Of a stretch of 64,000 nt of DNA, positions 43,567 through 55,921 are shown in pieces. Numbering within the stretch: position 1 is the stretch's first letter; every line of letters starts with the position of its first letter. The notes under the pieces are model-generated. The model was given only the letters and a program-made list of their open reading frames with translations, made no database searches and was not told the DNA's origin. This DNA comes from Herbaspirillum sp. GW103 (lineage in GTDB: Bacteria; Pseudomonadota; Gammaproteobacteria; Burkholderiales; Burkholderiaceae_D), in NCBI RefSeq assembly GCF_000261365.1, contig NZ_AJVC01000003.1, positions 1 to 64,000 of the forward strand. The letters are read 5' to 3'. Position numbers and translations under genes: made by a program.

Positions 43567-46500
43567 GCGTACTGACATCAAAAGCATCCTGATCATTGGC
43601 GCTGGCCCGATCATCATCGGCCAGGCCTGCGAATTCGACTATTCCGGCGCCCAGGCCTGCAAGGCCCTGCGTGAAGAAGGTTTCAAGGTCATCCTGGTCA
43701 ACAGCAATCCGGCCACCATCATGACCGACCCGGAAATGGCCGATGCCACCTACATCGAGCCGATCACCTGGCAAGCTGTCGAGCGCATCATCGCCAAGGA
43801 AAAGCCGGACGCCATCCTGCCGACCATGGGCGGCCAGACCGCGCTGAACTGCGCGCTGGACCTGCATCGCAATGGCGTGCTGGACAAGTACAAGGTTGAG
43901 CTGATCGGCGCCACTCCGGAAGCCATCGACAAGGCGGAAGACCGCTCCAAGTTCAAGCAGGCCATGACCAAGATCGGCCTGGGTTCGGCCCGTTCGGGCG
44001 TGTCGCACACGATGGAAGAATCGTGGGCGGTGCAGAAGACCATCGGCTTCCCGGTCATCATCCGTCCGTCCTTCACCATGGGCGGCACCGGCGGCGGTAT
44101 CGCCTACAACGCCGAAGAATTTGAAACCATCTGCAAGCGCGGCCTGGAGGCTTCGCCGACGTCCGAACTGCTGATCGAAGAATCGCTGATCGGCTGGAAG
44201 GAATACGAAATGGAAGTGGTCCGCGACAAGGCGGACAACTGCATCATCGTCTGCTCCATCGAAAACCTGGACCCGATGGGCGTGCACACCGGCGACTCCA
44301 TTACCGTGGCACCGGCACAGACGCTGACCGACAAGGAATACCAGATCATGCGTAACGCCTCGCTGGCGGTGCTGCGTGAAATCGGTGTGGATACCGGCGG
44401 CTCCAACGTGCAGTTCTCGGTCAACCCGGCTGATGGCCGCATGATCGTCATCGAAATGAACCCGCGCGTCTCGCGTTCCTCGGCACTGGCCTCCAAGGCC
44501 ACCGGCTTCCCGATCGCCAAGATCGCGGCCAAGCTGGCCGTGGGCTTCACGCTCGATGAACTGCGCAACGAGATCACCGGCGGCGCGACCCCGGCGTCCT
44601 TCGAGCCGTCCATCGACTACGTCGTGACCAAGATCCCGCGTTTCACCTTCGAGAAATTCCCGCAGGCCGACAAGCACCTGACTACCCAGATGAAGTCCGT
44701 GGGTGAAGTCATGGCCATCGGTCGTACCTTCCAGGAATCCTTCCAGAAAGCCCTGCGTGGCCTGGAAGTGGGCGTGGATGGCATGAACGAAAAGACCACC
44801 GACCGCGAACTGATCGAGAAGGAATTGGGCGAACCCGGTCCGGACCGCATCTGGTACGTGGGCGACGCCTTCGCCCAAGGCTTCTCGCTGGAAGAAGTGC
44901 ATGGCCTGACCCACATCGACCCGTGGTTCTTGTCGCAGATCAAGGAAATCGTCGACATCGAACTGTGGCTGGAAAAGGATGTGGCGCTGGAGTCGCTGGA
45001 CAAGGCGACCCTGTTCCAGCTGAAGCAGAAGGGCTTCTCGGATCGCCGCCTGGCCAAGCTGCTGAAGACCACCGACACCGCCGTGCGCGAGCAGCGCAAG
45101 AAGCTGGGTGTGCGTCCGGTCTTCAAGCGCGTCGATACCTGTGCGGGCGAGTTCTCGACCGATACCGCCTACATGTATTCGACCTACGACGAAGAGTGCG
45201 AATCCAACCCGACCGACAAGAAGAAGATCATGGTGCTGGGCGGTGGCCCGAACCGTATCGGCCAGGGCATCGAGTTCGACTATTGCTGCGTGCACGCGGC
45301 ACTGGCCATGCGCGATGACGGTTACGAAACCATCATGGTCAACTGCAACCCGGAAACCGTCTCGACCGACTACGACACTTCCGACCGCCTGTACTTCGAG
45401 CCGGTGACGCTGGAAGACGTGCTGGAAATCGTCGAGAAGGAAAAACCGGTCGGCGTGATCGTCCAGTACGGCGGCCAGACCCCGCTGAAGCTGGCGCTGG
45501 ACCTGGAAGCCAATGGCGTGCCCATCGTCGGCACCTCGCCCGACATGATCGACGCCGCTGAAGACCGCGAGCGTTTCCAGAAGCTGCTGCAGGACCTCGG
45601 CCTGCGCCAGCCGCCCAACCGTACCGCCCGTACCGAAGCCGATGCGCTGCAACTGGCGCAGGAAATCGGTTATCCGCTGGTGGTCCGCCCGTCCTACGTG
45701 CTGGGTGGCCGGGCCATGGAAATCGTCCACGAGCAGCGTGACCTGGAGCGTTACATGCGCGAAGCCGTCAAGGTATCGCATGACTCTCCGGTGCTGCTGG
45801 ACCGCTTCCTGAACGACGCCATCGAAGTGGACGTCGATTGCCTCTCCGACGGTGAACGTACCTTCATCGGCGGCGTGATGGAACACATCGAACAGGCTGG
45901 CGTGCACTCGGGCGACTCGGCTTGCTCGCTGCCGCCGTATTCTCTGTCCAAGGAAACGATTGAAGAACTGAAGCGCCAGACCGCACTGATGGCCAAGGGC
46001 CTGAACGTGGTCGGCCTGATGAACGTGCAGTTCGCGATTCAGCAAAATGAAGTCGATGGCAAGACCGTCGATACCGTCTTCGTGCTGGAAGTGAACCCGC
46101 GTGCTTCGCGTACCGTACCCTTCGTCTCCAAGGCGACCGGCCTGCAACTGGCCAAGATCGCCGCGCGCTGCATGGTCGGCCAGTCGCTGGACAGCCAGGG
46201 CATCAAGAACGAAGTGGTGCCGCCTTACTACAGCGTCAAGGAAGCCGTGTTCCCGTTCGTCAAGTTCCCGGGCGTGGACACCATCCTCGGCCCTGAAATG
46301 AAGTCCACCGGCGAAGTCATGGGCGTGGGCAAGACCTTCGGTGAAGCCTTCGTGAAGTCGCAGATGGGTGCTGGCGTGAAGCTGCCGAAGTCCGGCAAGG
46401 TCTTCCTGTCGGTGAAGAACAGCGACAAGCCGCGTGCCGTGCAAGTGGCGCGCGACCTGGTCGCCCTGGGCTTCTCGATTGTGGCCACCAAGGGTACGGC

Positions 46501-46792
46501 GGCGGCCATCAGCGCTGCTGGCATCCCGGTGACGACCGTCAACAAGGTGGTGGAAGGCCGTCCGCACATCGTGGACATGGTCAAGAACAACGAGATCACC
46601 CTGGTGGTGAACACCGTTGAAGAAAAGCGCAACGCCATTGCCGACTCCGGAGCGATCCGTACCTCGGCACTGGCCGCCCGTGTGACCACCTTCACTACCA
46701 TCGCCGGTGCCGAAGCGGCAGTGGAAGGCATGCGCCATCTGGACGCGCTGGACGTCTACGATTTACAAGGCCTGCATAAAGCTATACACTAA
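43559..46792 (+). CDS. carB: Carbamoyl-phosphate synthase large subunit
   Basis: This 1077-residue subunit has two homologous ATP-grasp halves that make carboxyphosphate and carbamoyl phosphate. The two biotin-carboxylase-like starts are [25 protein letters not shown] at residue 10 and [23 protein letters not shown] at about residue 557. The oligomerisation domain lies between them and an MGS-like allosteric domain at about 940-1077. Length matches the family (about 1073). It starts inside the carA end, so CarA and CarB are translationally coupled. Allosteric control by UMP and ornithine is a property of the family. Confidence 0.98.
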   Translation: MPKRTDIKSILIIGAGPIIIGQACEFDYSGAQACKALREEGFKVILVNSNPATIMTDPEMADATYIEPITWQAVERIIAKEKPDAILPTMGGQTALNCALDLHRNGVLDKYKVELIGATPEAIDKAEDRSKFKQAMTKIGLGSARSGVSHTMEESWAVQKTIGFPVIIRPSFTMGGTGGGIAYNAEEFETICKRGLEASPTSELLIEESLIGWKEYEMEVVRDKADNCIIVCSIENLDPMGVHTGDSITVAPAQTLTDKEYQIMRNASLAVLREIGVDTGGSNVQFSVNPADGRMIVIEMNPRVSRSSALASKATGFPIAKIAAKLAVGFTLDELRNEITGGATPASFEPSIDYVVTKIPRFTFEKFPQADKHLTTQMKSVGEVMAIGRTFQESFQKALRGLEVGVDGMNEKTTDRELIEKELGEPGPDRIWYVGDAFAQGFSLEEVHGLTHIDPWFLSQIKEIVDIELWLEKDVALESLDKATLFQLKQKGFSDRRLAKLLKTTDTAVREQRKKLGVRPVFKRVDTCAGEFSTDTAYMYSTYDEECESNPTDKKKIMVLGGGPNRIGQGIEFDYCCVHAALAMRDDGYETIMVNCNPETVSTDYDTSDRLYFEPVTLEDVLEIVEKEKPVGVIVQYGGQTPLKLALDLEANGVPIVGTSPDMIDAAEDRERFQKLLQDLGLRQPPNRTARTEADALQLAQEIGYPLVVRPSYVLGGRAMEIVHEQRDLERYMREAVKVSHDSPVLLDRFLNDAIEVDVDCLSDGERTFIGGVMEHIEQAGVHSGDSACSLPPYSLSKETIEELKRQTALMAKGLNVVGLMNVQFAIQQNEVDGKTVDTVFVLEVNPRASRTVPFVSKATGLQLAKIAARCMVGQSLDSQGIKNEVVPPYYSVKEAVFPFVKFPGVDTILGPEMKSTGEVMGVGKTFGEAFVKSQMGAGVKLPKSGKVFLSVKNSDKPRAVQVARDLVALGFSIVATKGTAAAISAAGIPVTTVNKVVEGRPHIVDMVKNNEITLVVNTVEEKRNAIADSGAIRTSALAARVTTFTTIAGAEAAVEGMRHLDALDVYDLQGLHKAIH

Positions 46793-46845
46793 ACCCACAA
46801 CACGTTACTTTTGCCGGCTTTAGCTTGATTGACGCCGGCAGGCAA

Positions 46846-46883
46846 AGAGGGCATCTGAGCAATCGATGCCCTCTCTGACTTTT
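46846..46883 (+). terminator. Terminator-like hairpin after carB
   Basis: AGAGGGCATC (46846-46855), 9-nt loop, GATGCCCTCT (46865-46874): perfect 10-bp stem, followed by CTGACTTTT. The T-run is short and offset by 5 nt, so strength is moderate. Confidence 0.65.
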
Positions 46884-46940
46884 GGACGACACCCTGCGGC
46901 CACAACATGTTCAATGTTGCAGGGCAGATCCGTCCGGGGA

Positions 46941-47006
46941 CGCTAAGGACATGACGCCATCGGGCCTCACGCATGTGGATTTGCGCGTGGCGTCATGTCC
47001 TTAGCG
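46941..47006. repeat. 19-bp perfect inverted repeat with 28-nt spacer
   Basis: CGCTAAGGACATGACGCCA (46941-46959) pairs exactly with its reverse complement at 46988-47006. The spacer is 28 nt. No T-run follows and no coding sequence overlaps. It could be a small RNA, a REP/MITE-like element or a protein-binding structure; only comparison with other genomes can decide. Confidence 0.75.
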
Positions 47007-47199
47007 GCTCTGAGTCAGAGCGCGTGTTGTTGAAGAGCTGACGGAATCCTGCAGCAACGGTCCGTTCACCAGTCAGACTGTTCCCGTAAAAACAACGCTT
47101 GTCCGCCAGGTTGGCGGCGCGGAGATCTTTTTGCGTGTTCAGCGGCCGGCGGACCTTGGATGCGTCTTCCGTGTAACCCTAACCTTGAGCAAGAGACTT

Positions 47200-47676
47200 A
47201 TGAGCACAGTTCCCCTTACCAAGCGTGGCGCCGAACTTCTGAAGGAAGAATTGCACCGTTTGAAAACCAAAGACCGTCCGGAAGTCATCAATGCAATCGC
47301 CGAAGCGCGCGCGCAGGGTGACTTGTCCGAAAACGCCGAATACGAGTCGGCCAAGGAGCGCCAGGCCTTCATCGAAGGCCGTATCGCCGACCTGGAAGGC
47401 AAGCTGGGCGCGGCCCAGGTCGTCGACCCGGCCGAACTGAACGCCGAAGGCCGCGTGGTCTTCGCCTCCACCGTGGACCTGGAAAACCTGGACAGCGGCG
47501 AGAAGGTGACCTACCAGATCGTCGGTCTGGACGAAGCCGACATCAAGGAATCCAAGGTTTCCGTGACCTCGCCCATCGCCCGTGCCCTGATCGGCAAGAG
47601 CGCCGGTGACGTGGTGGCCGTGGAAGCCCCCTCGGGCCTGAAGGAATACGAAATCCTGGAAGTGCGCTACGTCTGA
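47200..47676 (+). CDS. greA: Transcription elongation factor GreA
   Basis: This 158-residue protein has the standard GreA length. The N-terminal coiled coil (about 1-75) carries the tip motif LSENAEYESAKERQ whose acidic residues stimulate RNA cleavage by stalled RNA polymerase. The C-terminal FKBP-like domain (about 80-158) contains SPIARALIGKSAGDVV. I chose the ATG at 47200, which gives the family N terminus MSTVPLTKRG; the frame is open for 69 bases before it. Its position after carB is standard in Burkholderiales. Confidence 0.97.
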   Translation: MSTVPLTKRGAELLKEELHRLKTKDRPEVINAIAEARAQGDLSENAEYESAKERQAFIEGRIADLEGKLGAAQVVDPAELNAEGRVVFASTVDLENLDSGEKVTYQIVGLDEADIKESKVSVTSPIARALIGKSAGDVVAVEAPSGLKEYEILEVRYV

Positions 47677-47684
47677 CGTAGTCC

Positions 47685-47785
47685 GCCGCATCCGTCCCGC
47701 GCAGAGCAGGGCGGATGCGGCATTGATCCTGCCGCAACACCGACGCCGGAAATGAAAATGCCCGCATCAGCGGGCATTCTGTTTT
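47685..47785. terminator. Tandem hairpins between convergent greA and yhbY
   Basis: First hairpin: GCCGCATCCG (47685-47694) with CGGATGCGGC (47712-47721). Second: AATGCCCGC, loop ATCA, GCGGGCATT (47757-47778), with TTTT after it and AAAA before it, so it can end both genes. Confidence 0.8.
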
Positions 47786-47810
47786 GTGGACCGTGGCCCC
47801 GTGGCGGCGA

Positions 47811-48269
47811 TCAGCCAGCGCTCTTCTTGGTGCTGCGCTGGCGCGGCTTGGCCTTCTTGACCAGACCACCGGCGGTGATGCGTTCGTTGCCCTTGAGCAT
47901 GACCTTGCTCACCGAAGGACGCTTGGTGGCGTGCGACTTGACGATGGTCACTTCGCGCAGGCCGCCCTTGGCGCCGGCAGCGGCTTTCTTGCCTTCGTCC
48001 TTTTGCGGGCGATACAGCACCAGCAGCTTGCCGATGTGTTGTACCGGCGCGGCCTTGAGCTCGGCGCAGATGGTTTCGTAGATCGCGATGCGGGCTTCGC
48101 GGTCGTCGCCGAAGACACGGACCTTGATGAGGCCGTGGGCGTTGAGGCTCTTGTCGATTTCCTTCATGACGGATTCGGAAAGGCCACTTTCGCCTACCAT
48201 CACGACGGGGTTCAAGCCATGGGCCTGGGCGCGCAGTTCGCTGCGCTCGGCGGGAGTCAGATTCAACAT
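47811..48269 (-). CDS. yhbY: YhbY-family CRM-domain RNA-binding protein
   Basis: This 152-residue protein has a CRM domain at residues 3-95 (LTPAERSELRAQAHGLNPVVMVGESGLSESVMKEID, then HGLIKVRVFGDD and LLVLYRPQKDE). E. coli YhbY (97 residues) binds pre-50S ribosomes. A basic tail of about 50 residues (KSHATKRPSVSKVMLKG, then KKAKPRQRSTKKSAG) is added here, likely for RNA contact. The gene is divergent from rlmE, 76 bases away; both act on the large ribosomal subunit. Confidence 0.93.
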   Translation of the reverse strand: MLNLTPAERSELRAQAHGLNPVVMVGESGLSESVMKEIDKSLNAHGLIKVRVFGDDREARIAIYETICAELKAAPVQHIGKLLVLYRPQKDEGKKAAAGAKGGLREVTIVKSHATKRPSVSKVMLKGNERITAGGLVKKAKPRQRSTKKSAG

Positions 48270-48345
48270 GGGAGTGCAGGTTCGGGACGAGGTCTCGGCG
48301 GCGCCAAGTTGTCCCTCAATGAGATAAAACCAGTATTCTACGCGA

Positions 48346-48993
48346 ATGGCAAAGAACAAACTGAACAAAAACTGGTTACACGACCATATCAACGACCCTT
48401 ATGTGAAGTTGGCACAGAAGGAAGGTTATCGCGCGCGTGCCGCCTACAAGCTCAAGGAAATCGATGAGGAAGAACGTCTCATCAAGCCCGGGCAGGTGAT
48501 CGTCGACCTCGGCTGCACCCCCGGCAGCTGGTGCCAGTACGCCCGCAACAAGCTGGCCGGTGCCGAGGGGGGCGGCATCCACGGCACCATCATCGGGCTG
48601 GACATCTTGCCGATGGACCCGATTGCCGATGTGCACTACATCCAGGGCGACTTCCGCGAAGACGAGCCGGTGCGCCAGCTCGAAGCCGTGCTGGAGGGGC
48701 GCAAGGCCGATCTCGTGCTCTCGGACATGGCGCCCAACCTGTCGGGCGTGGCCATTGCCGATGCCGCACGGGTGGAGTACCTGATTGACCTGGCCATCGA
48801 TTTTGCGCAACTGCACATGAAACCTGGCGGCGCTTTGCTGGTCAAGTGTTTCAACGGGACCGGCTACAACGAACTGGTGCACAAATTCCGGGCCGAATTC
48901 AAGACGGTGATGTCCAAGAAACCCAAGGCCAGCCGCGACAAGTCGTCCGAAATCTTTCTGCTAGGGAAAATCCTGAAAAATCCTCGCAGTTAA
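48346..48993 (+). CDS. rlmE: 23S rRNA (uridine-2552-2'-O)-methyltransferase
   Basis: This 215-residue SAM-dependent enzyme (RlmE/FtsJ/RrmJ) methylates U2552 in 23S rRNA. The SAM-binding motif [12 protein letters not shown] is at about residue 53. The catalytic set Lys35 ([10 protein letters not shown]), Asp in [11 protein letters not shown], Lys in [11 protein letters not shown] and Glu in SSEIFLLGK is complete. It precedes ftsH, as in most proteobacteria. No ribosome site is obvious before the ATG, so start efficiency is unclear. Confidence 0.97.
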   Translation: MAKNKLNKNWLHDHINDPYVKLAQKEGYRARAAYKLKEIDEEERLIKPGQVIVDLGCTPGSWCQYARNKLAGAEGGGIHGTIIGLDILPMDPIADVHYIQGDFREDEPVRQLEAVLEGRKADLVLSDMAPNLSGVAIADAARVEYLIDLAIDFAQLHMKPGGALLVKCFNGTGYNELVHKFRAEFKTVMSKKPKASRDKSSEIFLLGKILKNPRS

Positions 48994-49374
48994 ATCGGTT
49001 AAAGTTGATTCAAAACCGGTTCGTCATCCGCAATCCAGCGCAAAATCTGCTGTAAAACCGGCGATTTAGTGAATTTTCCCGCCTTGTTTTGCCCGATTTC
49101 AGCCTTATATCGATTTCTGGAAATCGTTAGTCTGTCTGAATCGGTGACAAACTTGGCGACAAACAGGTCTTCCCCGCCCGTCTTCAAGCTGATGACGGAA
49201 TGGCAAAGAAATGAGCCTGCAGCCTGATGCGACGCGTTGTTGTGCGTTGCGCGATGGCACAGCAGGGCGGGGCGAGGCTGGTCGGACGGCGGTTTTCCGT
49301 GTAAGGGTGGTTGAATCCGGGTAAAATCGGACGATACAAAGGCAACGTGGCGCGCAGGCGTCGGAGGAGTTCCA
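48994..49374. other. 381-bp intergenic region between rlmE and ftsH
   Basis: No gene is supported. CGATTTC-TG-GAAATCG (49111-49126) is an inverted repeat. GACAAAC occurs twice with 5 nt between copies near 49143-49161. TTGAAT (49311-49316), 18 nt, TACAAA (49335-49340) is a plausible ftsH promoter. I see no sigma-32 consensus, though ftsH is often heat-induced. Confidence 0.45.
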
Positions 49375-51264
<1,890 letters not shown>

Positions 51265-51316
51265 AGCGTGAGGGCTGCGGCGAAGAGCCCGAGCGCCTGA
51301 GACCGCAGGTTTGATG

Positions 51317-51345
51317 AAGGTGAGGAGCGATCCTCACCTTTTTTA
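51317..51345 (+). terminator. Rho-independent terminator after ftsH
   Basis: AAGGTGAGGA, loop GCGA, TCCTCACCTT followed by TTTTA: a perfect 10-bp stem with T-run. It separates ftsH from folP. Confidence 0.9.
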
Positions 51346-51509
51346 TTTGGCAGATGAAAAACCGTGCAGTCGATGACGCGCTTGCCGGACAAAAGTATAA
51401 AGACGGTCCATCGGCGGTGTATCATGCAGCCGCAGAGCGATGGCAGGCGGCGCAGCCTCCGCAAGGTCGCTACGTCGGACAACTCATCCGCACCACCCAC
51501 AACAGCAAG

Positions 51510-52358
51510 ATGACGCAAGCATTTCTCAAGTGCGGCAGGTTCCGCCTGCCGGTCCAGCCTGGCCGCCGGCCGCTGGTCATGGGCATTCTCAATGTGACGC
51601 CCGATTCCTTCTCCGATGGCGGCCGCCATCACTGCCTGGAGCTGGCCCTGACCCATGCCGAACAGATGATCGCCGACGGGGTCGACATCATCGACATCGG
51701 TGGCGAGTCGACCCGTCCCGGCATCGCCCCGCTGTCCTTGCAGGAAGAGCTGGAGCGCGTCATGCCGGTGATCTATGCCCTGCGCGACTGCGGCAAGCCG
51801 ATCTCGCTGGATACCTACAAGCCCGCCGTCATGCGCGAAGCGCTGGCCGCCGAGGTGGACATGATCAATGACATCAATGGTTTTCGTGCCGAGGGCGCCA
51901 TCGATGCGGTCAAGGACAGCGAGGCCGGCCTGTGCGTGATGCACATGCAGGGTCAGCCGCAGACCATGCAGCAGGAACCCCGATATGAAGATGTGGTGAC
52001 CGAGGTCGCCCAATTCCTGCAGACCCAGGTCGACCTCATGCGCGCAGCCGGCATCGGACGTGAACGGATTTGTATCGATCCCGGTTTTGGCTTTGGCAAG
52101 ACTGTGGAGCATAATCTGGCTTTGCTCAAGAACACGCGCCGACTGATCGACATGCTGGACCTGCCCCTGCTGGCGGGCATGTCGCGCAAGTCGATGATCG
52201 GCGCCGTCACCGGCAAGCCGCTGGAACGCCGCATGGCCGGCAGTCTCGGCGCGGCGCTGGCGGCGGCGCAGCAGGGCGCGATGATCATCCGGGTGCATGA
52301 TGTGGCCGAGACGGTCGATGCACTGGCCATGTGGCAGGCCGGGCGCGCCGATCGGTAG
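51510..52358 (+). CDS. folP: Dihydropteroate synthase
   Basis: This 282-residue TIM-barrel enzyme condenses p-aminobenzoate with dihydropterin pyrophosphate in folate synthesis and is the target of sulphonamides. Conserved parts are [58 protein letters not shown] and [13 protein letters not shown]. The ATG at 51510 gives a normal length; the frame is open upstream through a region with no folP character. Its place between ftsH and glmM is standard. Confidence 0.96.
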   Translation: MTQAFLKCGRFRLPVQPGRRPLVMGILNVTPDSFSDGGRHHCLELALTHAEQMIADGVDIIDIGGESTRPGIAPLSLQEELERVMPVIYALRDCGKPISLDTYKPAVMREALAAEVDMINDINGFRAEGAIDAVKDSEAGLCVMHMQGQPQTMQQEPRYEDVVTEVAQFLQTQVDLMRAAGIGRERICIDPGFGFGKTVEHNLALLKNTRRLIDMLDLPLLAGMSRKSMIGAVTGKPLERRMAGSLGAALAAAQQGAMIIRVHDVAETVDALAMWQAGRADR

Positions 52359-52482
52359 GCACAGCGGCAATGCAGCTTCGTACCTCACCGATCATCAGGC
52401 AGCAACCCATCGTCTTCACTGGAGACAGGCCGACGCCTTCGCCCGGCCAGCAAGACATCGACAAGCAATAAAAAGGATCAAC

Positions 52483-53817
52483 ATGGCAGCAAAATATTTC
52501 GGCACCGATGGTGTGCGCGGTCGCGTAGGCGTGGCACCCATTACCCCTGATTTCGTCATGCGCCTGGGCTATGCGGCCGGCAAGGTGCTGGCCAAGTCCA
52601 AGGATGGCGTGGCGCGTCCCACGGTGCTGATCGGCAAGGACACCCGCATTTCCGGCTACATGCTGGAAGCCGCCCTGGAGGCCGGTTTCGCAGCGGCTGG
52701 CGTGGATGTCTGGCTGGCCGGGCCACTGCCGACCCCGGCCGTGGCCTACCTGACCCGCGCCCAGCGCCTGTCGGCCGGCGTGGTGATTTCGGCCTCGCAC
52801 AATCCCTATCACGACAACGGTATCAAGTTCTTCTCGGCCAAGGGCAACAAGCTGCCCGACCAGGTCGAGGCCGACATCGAAGCCGCCCTGGAGCAGCCCA
52901 TGGAGTGCGTTCCCTCCGAGAAGCTGGGCAAGGCACGTCGCCTGTCGGATGCGGCCGGCCGCTACATCGAATTCTGCAAGAGCACCTTCCCCAGCGCCAT
53001 GGACCTGCGTGGCATGCGCCTGGTGGTGGACTGTGCCAACGGCGCGGCCTACAACATCGCCCCGCACGTCTTCCATGAGCTGGGGGCCGAAGTCATCACC
53101 ATCGGCAATCAGCCCGATGGCCTGAACATCAACGAGGACTGCGGCGCCACCGCGCCCAAGTCGCTGGTAGCCGCGGTGCGTGAATACCGCGCCGACCTGG
53201 GCATTGCCCTGGACGGCGACGCCGACCGGCTCATCATGGTCGATGGCCATGGCCGCATCTACAACGGCGATGAACTGCTCTACCTGATGGTCAAGGATCG
53301 CCTGGCCACCGGCCCGGTCGATGGTGCGGTCGGCACCCTGATGACCAACATGGCCCTGGAAGTGGCCTTCAAAAAGATGGGCGTGCCCTTCGCGCGCGCC
53401 AAGGTGGGCGACCGCTACGTGCTGGAAGTGCTGCAGGAAAAGGGCTGGCTGCTCGGCGGCGAAGGTTCCGGCCACCTGCTGGCGCTGGACAGGCATACCA
53501 CCGGCGATGGCATCGTCTCGGCGCTGCAGGTCCTGTGTGCACTGAAGCGCGCCGGCCAGAGCCTGGCGCAGATGACCGGCGATATCACCCTGTTTCCGCA
53601 ATCGCTGATCAATGTGAAGATTCCGGCCGGCTATGACTGGAAGTCCAACGCCGCCCTGCAAGCCGAGAAGCTTGCGGTGGAAGAGGCACTGGGCGAGCGC
53701 GGCCGCGTGCTGCTGCGACCGTCCGGCACCGAACCGCTGATCCGCGTGATGGTGGAAGCCGAAGAAGCCGACCTGGCGCGTACCATGGCCCAGCGTATCG
53801 CGGCCAAGGTACTCTGA
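52483..53817 (+). CDS. glmM: Phosphoglucosamine mutase
   Basis: This 444-residue enzyme converts glucosamine-6-phosphate to glucosamine-1-phosphate for UDP-GlcNAc. It starts with [13 protein letters not shown]. The phosphoserine is Ser105 in [12 protein letters not shown], the magnesium loop is [10 protein letters not shown], and the phosphate-binding loop near the C terminus is [19 protein letters not shown] precedes the ATG at 52483. The phoB-like gene follows after 25 bases on the same strand. Confidence 0.97.
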   Translation: MAAKYFGTDGVRGRVGVAPITPDFVMRLGYAAGKVLAKSKDGVARPTVLIGKDTRISGYMLEAALEAGFAAAGVDVWLAGPLPTPAVAYLTRAQRLSAGVVISASHNPYHDNGIKFFSAKGNKLPDQVEADIEAALEQPMECVPSEKLGKARRLSDAAGRYIEFCKSTFPSAMDLRGMRLVVDCANGAAYNIAPHVFHELGAEVITIGNQPDGLNINEDCGATAPKSLVAAVREYRADLGIALDGDADRLIMVDGHGRIYNGDELLYLMVKDRLATGPVDGAVGTLMTNMALEVAFKKMGVPFARAKVGDRYVLEVLQEKGWLLGGEGSGHLLALDRHTTGDGIVSALQVLCALKRAGQSLAQMTGDITLFPQSLINVKIPAGYDWKSNAALQAEKLAVEEALGERGRVLLRPSGTEPLIRVMVEAEEADLARTMAQRIAAKVL

Positions 53818-53842
53818 TCGAGCCACAGCGAAGCCAAGGAAG

Positions 53843-54535
53843 ATGTCAAAAGAGCTCCCCCACATCCTGATGGTCGAAGACGAACCCAGCATCGCGGAGC
53901 TGTTGCGCTTTACGATGCAGGGAGCGGGTTTTGCCACCACCATCGCCACCGACGTGGCCCAGGCCCGCAAGCTGATCGCCGAATCGCTGCCGCACGTGGT
54001 GCTGCTGGACTGGATGCTGCCCGACAGTTCCGGTCTGGTGCTGCTGGCGGAGCTGCGGCGCGACCAGCGTACGGCGGCGCTGCCGGTCATCATGCTCACC
54101 GCCAAGGGCATGGAAGAAGACAAGGTCAAGGGCTTGAACGAGGGCGCGGATGACTACGTGACCAAGCCGTTCTCGCCCAAGGAACTGGTGGCACGGGTGC
54201 AGGCCCTGCTGCGTCGCAAGACGCCCGAGATCGGCAGTCAGGCACTGCGCTACGGCGACATCAGCATCGACGTCGAACGCCGCCAGGTGGCCGTGGCGGG
54301 CAGGTCGGTGGCGCTGGATCAGGCCGAGTTCAAGCTGCTGCGCTATCTGGTGGCGCATCCGGAACGCATCTTTTCACGCGCCCAGTTGCTCGACAGGGTC
54401 TGGGGAGACCACACCTTCATCGAGGAGCGCACGGTCGATGTGCACATCATGCGCCTGCGCAAGTCGCTGGGTGATCTGGCGTACTACGTGCAGACGGTGC
54501 GCGGCATGGGCTACAAGCTCAGTACCGAGCACTGA
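53843..54535 (+). CDS. phoB: PhoB-like response regulator
   Basis: This 230-residue OmpR-class regulator has a receiver with Glu12-Asp13, Asp56 in VVLLDWMLPDSSG, and Lys in YVTKPFSPKELVARVQALLRR. A winged helix follows (FKLLRYLVAHPERIFSRAQLLDRVWGDHTFIEERTVDVHIMRLRKSL). The KPFSPKELVARV stretch and the C-terminal half closely match PhoB, the activator of phosphate-starvation genes. In many Burkholderiales the pst-phoU-phoB-phoR set is next to glmM, but pstSCAB, phoU and phoR are missing here: a terminator follows directly. Confidence 0.85.
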   Translation: MSKELPHILMVEDEPSIAELLRFTMQGAGFATTIATDVAQARKLIAESLPHVVLLDWMLPDSSGLVLLAELRRDQRTAALPVIMLTAKGMEEDKVKGLNEGADDYVTKPFSPKELVARVQALLRRKTPEIGSQALRYGDISIDVERRQVAVAGRSVALDQAEFKLLRYLVAHPERIFSRAQLLDRVWGDHTFIEERTVDVHIMRLRKSLGDLAYYVQTVRGMGYKLSTEH

Positions 54536-54555
54536 CGTTTCTTCATCCATGAATG

Positions 54556-54589
54556 AAAAAGGCGATATCCGGATCGCCTTTTTTTTTTT
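54556..54589 (+). terminator. Rho-independent terminator after phoB
   Basis: AAAAAGGCGAT, 6-nt loop ATCCGG, ATCGCCTTTTT, continuing into a long T-run. The 11-bp stem can also act for the convergent cytochrome gene. Confidence 0.92.
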
Positions 54590-54619
54590 CGAGCCGGACC
54601 CAGGATGCGCTGCGCAGGA

Positions 54620-55921
54620 TCAATCCAGCGGCACGCTGCGATAGCGGTTCACCTCCGAGGCCGAAACGAAGCCGCTCTGGTTGCCCCAGCTATTGCGCAC
54701 ATAGGAGACCAGTGCGGCCACCTCCTGGTCACTGAGCTGCGGACCGAAGGGTGGCATGCCGAAGGGGTAGGGGTTGCCTGTCGTGGAGGGCGGGAATCCA
54801 CCATTGAGCACGGCCCGGATGGCGTTGACCGGCTCTGGCCCGGCAATGGCATGGTTGCCCGCCAGCGGCGGATAATCCGGTGCGCTACCCTGGCCACGGC
54901 CGCCGTGGCAGTCCACGCACAGACTTCCGTAGAGCTTCTTGCCCTGCTTGAGGATGCGTTCGGCCTCGACGGGTTCCGGTTGGGCGGCCATGCCATCCTC
55001 GGGCAGGGCTTGTGCCGGCAGCGACTTCAGGTAGACCGCCATGGCGCCGATATCCTCATCGTTCAGATACTGCAGGCTGCGCCCGACGATTTCCGACATC
55101 GGCCCCAGCGAGGCGGCGCGCGGCGAGACGCCGGTCTTGAGCAGGGCGGCAATGTCCGCCTCGCTCCAGTTGCCCAGGCCATGCTCTGCTCCATGCAGGG
55201 GCGGCGCATACCAGTCCAGCCCCGGGATCATGCCCCCGGCCAGTGCCAGCGGCGCAATGCTGGCGCCGGCCCGGTTGCGGGCGCTGTGACAGGCGCTGCA
55301 ATGGCCAGCCCCTTGCACCAGGTAGGCGCCCCTGTTCCACTGGGCGGAGCGCGCCGGATCAGGCTGGTAAACAGCCGGTGTGAAGAAAAATGCGCGCCAC
55401 AGGCCCAGCAGCGGCCGCTGGTCGTAGGGGAAGCGCAAATCATGTGAACGATTGGGCTGAACTACGGGAGGCAGGCGGCGCAGCCAGGCGAACAGGGCAT
55501 CGCTGTCGTCGCGGGTGAGGCGGGTGTAGCTGGTGTAGGGGAAGGCCGGGTAGAGGAAACGGCCATCACGTCCACGTCCGTGGTGCAGGGCGCGCCAGAA
55601 ATCGTCGGCGCTCCAGTCGCCCAGGCCGGTGGCCTTGTCCGGCGTGAGATTGGTGGTGTAGAGCGTGCCGAAGGGAGTGGCGATGGGGCGGCCACCGGCA
55701 TAGGCCGCACCGCCGCGCACCGTATGGCAGGCCATGCAGTTGCCGGCGCGTGCCAGGTATTGCCCCCTGAGTCGCTGCGCTTGCGCATCGGTGACCGGGG
55801 CGGCCACACCGGCATCTTCGCTGCGCAGGCTTTGCCAGGCGATCACGCCGGCTGCCAGCGCCACGACCGCCAGCACGCTGCCCAGCAGCATCCCCAGTCC
55901 CCGACGCAAGATCTTGTTCAT
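54620..55921 (-). CDS. Membrane-anchored triheme cytochrome c (dehydrogenase electron-transfer type)
   Basis: This 433-residue protein has one N-terminal membrane anchor (about 10-30) and three CxxCH haem sites: CMACH at 62-66, CSACH at about 209 and CVDCH at about 335. The architecture matches cytochrome subunits of membrane alcohol, gluconate and aldehyde dehydrogenases, which pass electrons to ubiquinone or an oxidase. No dehydrogenase gene is adjacent. The start overlaps the diheme cytochrome gene by 4 nt (ATGA), so the two form an operon. Confidence 0.9.
   Translation of the reverse strand: MNKILRRGLGMLLGSVLAVVALAAGVIAWQSLRSEDAGVAAPVTDAQAQRLRGQYLARAGNCMACHTVRGGAAYAGGRPIATPFGTLYTTNLTPDKATGLGDWSADDFWRALHHGRGRDGRFLYPAFPYTSYTRLTRDDSDALFAWLRRLPPVVQPNRSHDLRFPYDQRPLLGLWRAFFFTPAVYQPDPARSAQWNRGAYLVQGAGHCSACHSARNRAGASIAPLALAGGMIPGLDWYAPPLHGAEHGLGNWSEADIAALLKTGVSPRAASLGPMSEIVGRSLQYLNDEDIGAMAVYLKSLPAQALPEDGMAAQPEPVEAERILKQGKKLYGSLCVDCHGGRGQGSAPDYPPLAGNHAIAGPEPVNAIRAVLNGGFPPSTTGNPYPFGMPPFGPQLSDQEVAALVSYVRNSWGNQSGFVSASEVNRYRSVPLD

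Larger units (their letters stand above)
46793..47199. other. 407-bp intergenic region between carB and greA
   Basis: No gene is supported. It holds a terminator-like hairpin (46846-46883), a long inverted repeat (46941-47006), the palindrome CTCTGA-G-TCAGAG (47008-47020) and a small hairpin CCGCCA-GGT-TGGCGG (47103-47117) before greA. A greA promoter must lie here, but I see no convincing -35/-10 pair. Confidence 0.55.

Noticed and set aside
43343-46738. A very long open frame (about 1131 codons) antisense to carB
   Set aside because: Same GC effect. It mirrors the well-conserved carB and has no recognisable fold.
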